The position numbers were made by a program, and so were the translations under genes. A stretch of 64,000 nucleotides of DNA, from positions 7,006,001 to 7,070,000 of the forward strand of contig NZ_CP021978.1 in NCBI RefSeq assembly GCF_004803895.1, given 5' to 3'. The DNA is from Streptomyces hawaiiensis (GTDB taxonomy: Bacteria > Actinomycetota > Actinomycetes > Streptomycetales > Streptomycetaceae). The first letter of the stretch is position 1, and each line of letters begins with the position of its first letter. Shown here piece after piece: positions 46,187-53,321 of the stretch. The notes beneath the pieces are model-generated. The model made no database searches. It was not told the DNA's origin and saw only the letters and a list, made by a program, of their open reading frames with translations.

Positions 46187-46551
46187 GCGGCGCGGGGGAC
46201 GAGCCGTTCATCGCGGCTGTGAAACCCCTGGTCGACGCCATGGGCGGCGAGATGATCCCGCCCGACGAGGCCGGCCCCGACGACGTCGTCCTGGCCTGGC
46301 AGGGCGAGGACGCCGTCGCCGTACGGCTGCCGCAGCTCGCCGACTCCCTCGATCACATCCTGGCCGCCATGGAGCGCCGCAAGGGTATGCCGCTGGCCGA
46401 TCTGGACCGCAGGGCCAAGCAGGAGGTCGTACGGATACTCGAGGCGCGCGGCGCCTTCTCCGTACGGCACGGCGTGGAGACCGTGGCTAGCGCCCTCGGC
46501 GTCAGCCGCTTCACCGTCTACAACTACCTCAATCGCGAGAAGGGGGCCTGA
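46183..46551 (+). CDS. Helix-turn-helix protein, DauR/YheO-like C-terminus
   Basis: A 122-aa protein. Residues about 75-120 (KQEVVRILEARGAFSVRHGV, then ETVASALGVSRFTVYNYLN) match the DauR-type HTH at the end of YheO regulators. The N-terminal 70 residues (VKPLVDAMGGEMIPPDEAGP, VVLAWQGEDAVAVRLPQLAD) are not the YheO PAS domain and are not recognised. It may be the local regulator of the uraD operon that follows after 134 bp, or act with the small ligand-binding-like protein it overlaps. Confidence 0.65.
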   Translation: MSGAGDEPFIAAVKPLVDAMGGEMIPPDEAGPDDVVLAWQGEDAVAVRLPQLADSLDHILAAMERRKGMPLADLDRRAKQEVVRILEARGAFSVRHGVETVASALGVSRFTVYNYLNREKGA

Positions 46552-46593
46552 CCGGACCCGCGCAGCACCGGCCCGGTTTCACGCCACCGAATT

Positions 46594-46610
46594 TTCAACA
46601 AACTGTTGAC
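46594..46610. promoter_or_regulatory. 17-bp palindrome TTCAACAAACTGTTGAC upstream of uraD
   Basis: Exact inverted copy of the site at 43878-43894 upstream of katA; TCAACA-AAC-TGTTGA dyad. It ends 75 bases before the uraD start. Confidence 0.7.
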
Positions 46611-46685
46611 GTGCTGTCGCGGGAGGGCGTTAGCTATCGGCACGCCCGTTCAGCACGAAGGCCGTATCCGGCCACGGAGGCTCCC

Positions 46686-47195
46686 GTGACGTCCACTTCC
46701 ACGCCGCCGGGCCTGGCCCGGTTCAACACGCTCGAGGAGCACGCGGCGTTCACCGCGCTCCACGAGGCGTGCGCCTCCACGGCGTGGGCGAAGCGCCTGC
46801 TGGCCGCCCGCCCCTACGCCACCTGCGAGGACCTGTACGCCGCGAGCGACGCCGCGATGGCGGAGCTGACGGCGGCGGACCTCGACGAGGCGATGGCCGG
46901 CCACCCGCCCATCGGCCGCCCCAAGCCCGGCGACCCCACCTCGGCCCGGGAGCAGCGCGGCATGGCCGGTGCCTCCGACGCGCTCAAGGCGGAGATGCTG
47001 GAGCTGAACCTCGCCTACCAGGAGACGTTCGGCCATGTCTTCCTGATCTGCGCCACCGGCCGGACCGGGGAGCAGATGCGCGACGCGGTCAGGGAACGGA
47101 TCGGCAACACGCCGGAGCGGGAGCGGGAGATCGTCCGCACCGAACTGGGGAAGATCAACCGCATCCGTCTGGCCCGACTCGTCGAAGAGGACTGA
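46686..47195 (+). CDS. uraD: OHCU decarboxylase
   Basis: A 169-aa 2-oxo-4-hydroxy-4-carboxy-5-ureidoimidazoline decarboxylase, last enzyme from urate to S-allantoin. Family marks are FNTLEEHAAFTALHEACAST, the active-site His in AGHPPIGRPKPGDP, SAREQRGMAGASDALKAEML and NLAYQETFGHVFLICATGRT. The GTG at 46686 follows GGAGG. It is first in the order uraD-uraH-uricase, separated by 7 and 6 bp, so one transcript. The shared 17-bp palindrome lies upstream. Confidence 0.93.
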   Translation: MTSTSTPPGLARFNTLEEHAAFTALHEACASTAWAKRLLAARPYATCEDLYAASDAAMAELTAADLDEAMAGHPPIGRPKPGDPTSAREQRGMAGASDALKAEMLELNLAYQETFGHVFLICATGRTGEQMRDAVRERIGNTPEREREIVRTELGKINRIRLARLVEED

Positions 47196-47202
47196 CAGCA
47201 GC

Positions 47203-47607
47203 ATGAGCACCTCCGCCACCGCATCCGTGTCCACACACATCCTGGACACCAGTGTCGGCCGCCCCGCCGAGGGCGTCGCCGTCCACCTCTCCGCCCGCTC
47301 GGGCCGCGAGGCGGACTGGCAGAAGCTCGGCGGCTCCGCGACCGACGCGGACGGGCGGTGCAAGGACCTGCCGGCGCTGCCGGAGGGCACCACCCACGTA
47401 CGGCTCGACTTCGCGGTCGAGCGGTACTTCGAGAAATCCGCGAACAAGCAAGCCGATGCGCAGCAGGACGCCCCCGCGAATCGGGACAGCGGCGCCGGTG
47501 TGTTCTTCCCGGAAGTGGCGATCACGTTCGCCGTCGTGCCGGGCGAGCACTACCACGTACCGCTGCTGCTCAACCCGTTCGGCTACTCCGTATACCGAGG
47601 GAGCTAG
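47203..47607 (+). CDS. uraH: 5-hydroxyisourate hydrolase (transthyretin-like)
   Basis: A 134-aa HIUase converting the uricase product 5-hydroxyisourate to OHCU. The catalytic His12 is in VSTHILDTSVGRPAEGVAV, the second His in PGEHYHVPLLLNPFGYSVY, and the C-terminal YRGS tetrapeptide marks an HIUase rather than a transthyretin. A short insert rich in Gln and Ala (KSANKQADAQQDAPANRDS) sits in the middle, longer than in most homologues. Between uraD and uricase in one operon. Confidence 0.94.
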   Translation: MSTSATASVSTHILDTSVGRPAEGVAVHLSARSGREADWQKLGGSATDADGRCKDLPALPEGTTHVRLDFAVERYFEKSANKQADAQQDAPANRDSGAGVFFPEVAITFAVVPGEHYHVPLLLNPFGYSVYRGS

Positions 47608-47613
47608 CTAGAG

Positions 47614-48537
47614 ATGCCCACGATTCTGGGACAGAACCAGTACGGCAAGGCCGAGAACCGAGTCGTCAAGATCACGCGGGACGGCGCCACCCATCACATC
47701 AAGGACCTCAACGTCTCCGTCGCCCTCTCCGGCGACATGGACGAGGTCCACTACTCCGGCTCGAACGCCCACGTCCTGCCGACCGACACCACCAAGAACA
47801 CGGTGTACGCGTTCGCCAAGGAGCACGGCATCGAGTCCGCCGAGCAGTTCGGCATCCACCTCGCCCGGCACTTCGTCACCAGCCAGGAGCCGATCCACCG
47901 GGCCCGGATCCGCATCGAGGAGTACGCCTGGGAGCGGATCGAGGCCTCCGACGCCACCTCGCAGTTCATCGGCGCCGACGAGGTCAAGCACTCCTTCGTC
48001 CGCAAGGGCCAGGAGACGCGGCTCACGCAGATCACCTACGACGGTGAGCGGTGGGAGGTCGTCTCCGGCCTGAAGGACCTCGTCGTGATGAACTCGACCA
48101 ACTCCGAGTTCTGGGGCTACGTCAAGGACAAGTACACGACGCTGAAGGAGGCCTACGACCGCATCCTGGCCACCGAGGTCTCCGGCCGCTGGCGCTTCAA
48201 CTGGACCGACGACGAGCAGCGCATGCCGAACTGGGAGAAGTCCTACGAGCAGGTGAAGAAGCACATGCTCCAGGCCTTCGCCGAGACCTACTCGCTCTCG
48301 CTCCAGCAGACCCTGTACCAAATGGGTTCGCGGATCATCAACCACCGCAGCGAGATCGACGAGGTCCGCTTCTCCCTCCCGAACAAGCACCACTTCCTGG
48401 TCGACCTAGAGCCGTTCGGACTGAAGAACGACAACGAGGTGTACTACGCCGCCGACCGCCCCTACGGCCTGATCGAGGCGACGATCCTGCGGGACGGCTG
48501 CGAGCCGCGGATCCCCGAGGACCTCACCAACCTCTGA
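47614..48537 (+). CDS. Urate oxidase (uricase)
   Basis: A 307-aa cofactor-free uricase oxidising urate to 5-hydroxyisourate with release of H2O2. The catalytic Lys-Thr pair can be placed: Lys12 in NQYGKAENRVV and Thr57 in PTDTTKNTVYAFAKEHGIES. The substrate-binding Gln/Arg region follows toward the C-terminus (SLQQTLYQMGSRIINHRSEI, LPNKHHFLVDLEPFGL). Third gene of the uraD-uraH-uricase operon; its peroxide explains the co-regulated catalase. Confidence 0.96.
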   Translation: MPTILGQNQYGKAENRVVKITRDGATHHIKDLNVSVALSGDMDEVHYSGSNAHVLPTDTTKNTVYAFAKEHGIESAEQFGIHLARHFVTSQEPIHRARIRIEEYAWERIEASDATSQFIGADEVKHSFVRKGQETRLTQITYDGERWEVVSGLKDLVVMNSTNSEFWGYVKDKYTTLKEAYDRILATEVSGRWRFNWTDDEQRMPNWEKSYEQVKKHMLQAFAETYSLSLQQTLYQMGSRIINHRSEIDEVRFSLPNKHHFLVDLEPFGLKNDNEVYYAADRPYGLIEATILRDGCEPRIPEDLTNL

Positions 48538-48655
48538 CGTTCCCTCTTTCGGCACCCGTGGCCGGGGAACCCTTCTCCCGGCCACGGCACTCAAAACTCC
48601 CGGGGTCCTGCCGTGCCCTCTCCAATTCAGCACACTTCGTGAAAAGGGACGAACC

Positions 48656-50035
48656 ATGGCAGCAGACCGACGCATCGTCATCGAGAACTGCGCGATCGCG
48701 ACCGTCGACGGACACGACACCGAGTACGCCTGCGGGCACCTCGTCCTCGCCGGCAACCGCATCGAGTCGCTCGGCGCGGGCAGCGCCCCCGAGGGCCTGG
48801 AGAACGTCGTACGCCGCATCGACGCCTCCGGCCACCTCGTGACCCCCGGCCTGATCAACACCCACCACCACTTCTACCAGTGGATCACCCGGGGCCTGGC
48901 CACCGACCACAACCTCTTCAACTGGCTCGTCACGCTGTACCCGACCTGGGCGCGCATCGACGAGCCGATGGTGCGCGCGGCCGCCCAGGGCTCCCTCGCG
49001 ATGATGGCCCGCGGCGGCGTCACCACCGCCATGGACCACCACTACGTCTTCCCTCAGGGCTCCGGCGACCTGTCCGGCGCGATCATCGGCGCCGCACGCG
49101 ACATGGGTGTCCGCTTCACCCTCGCCCGCGGCTCCATGGACCGCAGCGAGAAGGACGGCGGCCTGCCCCCGGACTTCGCCGTGGAGACCCTCGACGGCGC
49201 GCTGGCCGCCACCGAGGAGACCGTGCGGCAGCACCACGACGCCTCCTTCGACGCCATGACCCAGGTCGCCGTCGCGCCCTGCTCGCCCTTCTCCGTCTCC
49301 ACCGAACTGCTCCGCGACGGCGCCCAGCTGGCCCGCCGCCTCGGCGTCCGGCTGCACACCCACGGCTCGGAGACCGTGGAGGAGGAGAAGTTCTGCCACG
49401 AACTGTTCGGCATGGGCCCCACCGACTACTTCGAGTCCACCGGCTGGCTCGGCGAGGACGTGTGGATGGCGCACTGCGTCCACATGAACGACTCCGACAT
49501 CGCCGCCTTCGCCCGGTCCAGGACCGGCGTCGCCCACTGCCCGTCCTCCAACGCCCGCCTCGCGGCCGGTATCGCCCGCGTCCCCGACATGCTCGCGGCC
49601 GGCGTCCCGGTCGGCCTCGGCGTCGACGGCACCGCCTCCAACGAGTCCGGCGAACTCCACACCGAGCTGCGCAACGCCCTCCTCATCAACCGCCTCGGCG
49701 CCCACCGGGAGGCCGCCCTGAACGCCCGTCAGGCCCTGCGCCTCGGCACGTACGGCGGCGCCCAGGTCCTGGGCCGGGCCGCGGAGACCGGCTCCCTGGA
49801 GCCCGGCAAGCTCGCCGACCTCGTGCTGTGGAAGCTGGACACGCTCGCCCACGCCTCCATCGCCGACCCGGTGACCGCCCTGGTCTTCGGCGCGGCGGCA
49901 CCGGTCACCGCCTCCTTCGTGGACGGCCGGCAGATCGTCGAGGACGGGCGGCTGCTCACGGCCGACGAGGACGCCATCGCCCGCGCCACGCGCGATGAGG
50001 CCCAGCGCCTGGCGAGGATCGCCGCGCAGGCCTGA
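48656..50035 (+). CDS. 8-oxoguanine deaminase
   Basis: A 459-aa amidohydrolase of the TrzN/AtzA branch. The metal ligands lie in LINTHHHFYQ, LHTHGSETVEEEKF, MAHCVHMNDSD and GVGVDGTASNESGEL-type segments (HxH, His, His, Asp). In the characterised subgroup the first motif and the fixed context beside uricase indicate 8-oxoguanine to urate. The reaction feeds urate from oxidised guanine straight into the genes upstream. It follows uricase after about 120 bp and is probably in the same transcription unit. Activity on guanine or isocytosine cannot be excluded. Confidence 0.85.
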   Translation: MAADRRIVIENCAIATVDGHDTEYACGHLVLAGNRIESLGAGSAPEGLENVVRRIDASGHLVTPGLINTHHHFYQWITRGLATDHNLFNWLVTLYPTWARIDEPMVRAAAQGSLAMMARGGVTTAMDHHYVFPQGSGDLSGAIIGAARDMGVRFTLARGSMDRSEKDGGLPPDFAVETLDGALAATEETVRQHHDASFDAMTQVAVAPCSPFSVSTELLRDGAQLARRLGVRLHTHGSETVEEEKFCHELFGMGPTDYFESTGWLGEDVWMAHCVHMNDSDIAAFARSRTGVAHCPSSNARLAAGIARVPDMLAAGVPVGLGVDGTASNESGELHTELRNALLINRLGAHREAALNARQALRLGTYGGAQVLGRAAETGSLEPGKLADLVLWKLDTLAHASIADPVTALVFGAAAPVTASFVDGRQIVEDGRLLTADEDAIARATRDEAQRLARIAAQA

Positions 50036-50256
50036 ACACCCCGATGACTCCGGCCGGGAGGGACGGCTCCCGGCCGGTGGTCGTGGACCCGAGCGGGGTC
50101 CACGGCGGTCGTCTCCGGGGCGGGCGTGCACGCGCGCGCCCCGGAACGGCCAACCCGTCACCCGCATGTCCGGTCCCGCACGACCACCCGCACCACCTCC
50201 CTGACACCCACGGCGGCCGTTCGGCGCGCCGTGTAACCGACCGGAGGGAAGCCGCC

Positions 50257-51645
50257 GTGGCCGACCACCCCGTTGACGAGAAACTCCCCGCGCTCAAGAT
50301 GGCGACGACCGGCCTGCAGCACGTGGCCGCCATGTACGCGGGCGTCGTCGCCCCGCCCCTGATCGTCGGCGCGGCCATCGGCCTCACCGCCACCGATCTG
50401 ACCTTCCTCACCGGCGCCTGCCTGTTCACCGCGGGCCTGGCGACCTTCCTGCAGACCCTCGGCATCTGGAAGATCGGCGCCCGGCTGCCGTTCGTCAACG
50501 GCGTCACCTTCGCCGGTGTCGCCCCGATGACCGCGATCGTCGCCTCCACCGAGGACAAGTCCGACGCCCTGCCGGTCATCTTCGGCGCGGTCATCGTCGC
50601 CGGACTCCTGGGCTTCCTGGCCGCCCCCGTCTTCTGCAAGGCGGTCCGCTTCTTCCCGCCCGTGGTGACGGGCACGGTCATCACCCTGATCGGCATATCG
50701 CTGCTCCCGGTCGCCTTCGGCTGGGCACAGGGCCCCAACCCCCAGGCGTCCGACTACGGTTCGGCGACCAACCTGGGACTGGCCGCCGTCACCCTGCTCA
50801 TCGTGCTGCTCCTGCGCCGCTTCACCACGGGGTTCGTCAAGCAGATCGCCGTGCTGCTCGGCCTGGTGATCGGCACGCTGATCGCGATCCCGTTCGGCGC
50901 CACGGACTTCGGCCCCGTCGCGGACGCGGCCGTCATCGGCTTCCCGACCCCGTTCCACTTCGGCGCCCCGCAGTTCCAGCTCGCCGCGATCATCTCGATG
51001 TGCGTGGTGATGGTGGTGTCGATGACCGAATCGACCGCCGACATGCTGGCGTTGGGCGAGATCGTCGACCGCCCGGCCGACGAGAGGACCATCGCGGCCG
51101 GCCTGCGCGCCGACACCCTCGGCTCGGCGATCAGCCCCCTCTTCAACGGCTTCATGTGCAGCGCCTTCGCGCAGAACATCGGCCTGGTCGCCATGACGAA
51201 GATCCGCAGCCGGTACGTCGTCGCCGCGGGCGGCGGCTTCCTGGTGCTGATGGGCCTGTGCCCGATGGCGGCCTCGCTGATCGCCGTCGTACCGCGACCG
51301 GTGCTCGGCGGCGCGGGCGTGGTCCTGTTCGGCTCGGTCGCCGCCAGCGGCATCCAGACCCTGGTCCGGGCGGCCCTGGACAAGGACAACAACGTCCTGA
51401 TCGTGGCCGTCTCCCTGGCCGTCGGCATCATCCCCATCACGGCGCCGCAGTTCTACCACGCCTTCCCGGAGACGGCCCGGATCGTCCTGGACTCGGGCAT
51501 CTCCACGGGCTGTGTGGCGGCCGTGCTGCTCAACCTGGTCTTCAACCACCTGGGCCGGGGCGGCCGGGACGCCCACGACGTGACCCACCCGATGGAGGCG
51601 GGCGAGGAACTCACGGGCGCGCCCAAGGCGCCGGCCGCGTCCTGA
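50257..51645 (+). CDS. NCS2 nucleobase:cation symporter (xanthine/urate permease type)
   Basis: A 462-aa permease with about 13-14 membrane segments. GLQHVAAMYAGVVAPPLIVG opens it. The NCS2 signature FAQNIGLVAMTKIRSRYVV and the substrate-contact Glu in VSMTESTADMLALGEIV are present. Family members take up uracil, xanthine or urate with H+ or Na+; the neighbouring genes favour purines, xanthine or urate. GGAGGGAA precedes the GTG at 50257. It closes the purine cluster after the deaminase. Confidence 0.9.
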   Translation: MADHPVDEKLPALKMATTGLQHVAAMYAGVVAPPLIVGAAIGLTATDLTFLTGACLFTAGLATFLQTLGIWKIGARLPFVNGVTFAGVAPMTAIVASTEDKSDALPVIFGAVIVAGLLGFLAAPVFCKAVRFFPPVVTGTVITLIGISLLPVAFGWAQGPNPQASDYGSATNLGLAAVTLLIVLLLRRFTTGFVKQIAVLLGLVIGTLIAIPFGATDFGPVADAAVIGFPTPFHFGAPQFQLAAIISMCVVMVVSMTESTADMLALGEIVDRPADERTIAAGLRADTLGSAISPLFNGFMCSAFAQNIGLVAMTKIRSRYVVAAGGGFLVLMGLCPMAASLIAVVPRPVLGGAGVVLFGSVAASGIQTLVRAALDKDNNVLIVAVSLAVGIIPITAPQFYHAFPETARIVLDSGISTGCVAAVLLNLVFNHLGRGGRDAHDVTHPMEAGEELTGAPKAPAAS

Positions 51646-51714
51646 GTCCTCGAGACTCCGCGCAGGCCTCTGCCCCCGGTCGACGGACCGTTGACCGGGG
51701 GCCATCGCGCTGTG

Positions 51715-53118
51715 TCACACCGTGAGCTTCACGGCCTCCAGCCAGACGTCGTTGTCCAGGGTGCCGCCGAAGGTGAAATCGGGGCGGGGCTTGCTGCACA
51801 CCCGCCCGCCCCAGTCGCGCCCACGCAGGCGGACGGTGTTGCAGATCTCGCCGCTGCCGACGTTCATGGCGAAGCCCAGCATGTTCGGGGCGTTGCGCTT
51901 CGCGCTGCCGATGGTGAAGTTCTCGCCGTCGCCGGTGACGGCCGTCCAGCTCGGCTGCCACTTGCCGTGGCCGTCCACCGGCTTCGCCACGTGCCGGAAG
52001 GCGTTGGCGGCCGACCCGCCGACGCCGTGCACCGCGATGTTGAGGGCCTTGATCGGCCGGTTCTGTCCCGAGCTGCCGGCGATCGTGCCGTCGCACACCG
52101 GCTTCTGCCAGCCCTGCCCGGAGACGTACGCGCGGTAGCAGATGTGCCGTCCGGAGGGGTCGCTCGCGGCGAGCCGCTTCACGGCACTGGCCGCGGTGTC
52201 CTGCGGGGGCTTCGCGGTGACGGTGGTGGTGGCCGCGGGAGGTCTGGCCGTGACGGTGACGGTGACCCTGCCCGCGCCCTTCGACCCCGAAGTGCCCGTC
52301 GCCTTCGGCTTCTTCTTGCTCCCGTCCTTGCTCCCGTCCTTGCCCTTGTCCGAGGCCGACGCAGAGGCGGAAGCCGAGGCGGACGGGGGCGGGATCGGGA
52401 GCGAGGACGGCCTCAGGGGCGGTGAGGTCCCGGCCGAGGGCGAGCCGCCCGCACGCGCGGCGGTCTCCTCCCGGTCCCCGCCGTCGCCGGACCCGCCGCT
52501 GCCCAGGATCACCAGCGGTACGACGACCAGGGCGGCCACACCGAGTGCCACCGGCCCGATCACCAGGGGCCTGCCGAGCAGTCCGGGGCCTTCGAACTCG
52601 TCGTCCGACTGGCGCGAGCCGGGCCTGCGGGCGGGCGCGGGCGGCGGCACGGGGCGTGCGGCCGGCGTCCCCTCCGGCTCGGGCAGCGCGTACGCCGCCT
52701 CGTCGACGTCGACGGGGCCGCCCCCGGTGCCCGCGGCGGGCGCGGGATCCGTGCCGTCGGCCTCCGCTTCGGCGCCCTCCTCGGCGAGGGACGGTTCCAC
52801 AGTCTCGCTCCGCTGTTCCCGCAGCGAGCTGGAGCCGTCCGGGAAGACCTCGACGTGCGCCACGTACCCCGCGGCGGGGTCGGAGATCGCCGCCGTGACG
52901 GCGGTGCCCCGCTCGCTCGCCCGGGCGTGCAGCAGGTCGAGGATCGCGGCGTCGACCGTCGCCCCCTGCGCCACCGGCACCGGTTCACCGTCGACGGCGG
53001 CGGATCCGTCACCGGAGATGACCACCGTGACGTGCGGGGACGGCTCGAACGGCCCCTCGTGCGCGACGGGTTCGCCTTCGGTGACCGGCTCGTCCGCTTC
53101 CTCGTGTCCCGGGCTCAT
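51715..53118 (-). CDS. Membrane protein with ChW-type hydrophobic-Trp repeats
   Basis: A 467-aa protein. Residues about 1-195 are acidic and cytoplasmic. One membrane helix (about 205-225, PLVIGPVALGVAALVVVPLV) is followed by a long Ser/Ala/Lys/Thr/Pro linker. The exported C-terminus holds three repeats resembling clostridial hydrophobic-W (ChW) units: YRAYVSGQGWQKPVCDGTIA; a middle copy with HGKWQPSWTAV; and VRLRGRDWGGRVCSKPRPDF, each ending in a beta strand (ALNIAVHG, LEAVKLTV). ChW repeats bind cell-surface or macromolecular ligands. A promoter of the shared (T)TGAACC-type lies 67 bp upstream. Confidence 0.72.
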   Translation of the reverse strand: MSPGHEEADEPVTEGEPVAHEGPFEPSPHVTVVISGDGSAAVDGEPVPVAQGATVDAAILDLLHARASERGTAVTAAISDPAAGYVAHVEVFPDGSSSLREQRSETVEPSLAEEGAEAEADGTDPAPAAGTGGGPVDVDEAAYALPEPEGTPAARPVPPPAPARRPGSRQSDDEFEGPGLLGRPLVIGPVALGVAALVVVPLVILGSGGSGDGGDREETAARAGGSPSAGTSPPLRPSSLPIPPPSASASASASASDKGKDGSKDGSKKKPKATGTSGSKGAGRVTVTVTARPPAATTTVTAKPPQDTAASAVKRLAASDPSGRHICYRAYVSGQGWQKPVCDGTIAGSSGQNRPIKALNIAVHGVGGSAANAFRHVAKPVDGHGKWQPSWTAVTGDGENFTIGSAKRNAPNMLGFAMNVGSGEICNTVRLRGRDWGGRVCSKPRPDFTFGGTLDNDVWLEAVKLTV

Positions 53119-53185
53119 CGGCGTTCCTCTCTGACGTGCCCGGCCGATCGTGCGGCCGGGGCGGTATCGGCGTTGCCCGCGTACC

Positions 53186-53214
53186 GCAACGGACCCCGGC
53201 CGCGAAGGGTTCAA
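53186..53214 (-). promoter_or_regulatory. ECF-type promoter for the ChW-repeat gene
   Basis: On the minus strand TTGAACC, 15 bases, CCGTTGC, ending 67 bases before the ATG at 53118. One member of a family of six similar sites in this region. Confidence 0.6.
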
Positions 53215-53309
53215 CGCGCGGGTGACCAGGGGATGACAGGCACGTCAGCGGTGACATGTGACGGAACGGCACGTTCCACTGAAGTGGCCGTGCCGGAGCG
53301 GGTGCGCAC

Positions 53310-53315
53310 TAGAGT
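53310..53315 (+). promoter_or_regulatory. -10 box of a putative leaderless afsR-type transcript
   Basis: TAGAGT ends six bases before the GTG at 53322, with no ribosome site between. Confidence 0.45.
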
Positions 53316-53321
53316 CCGAAC

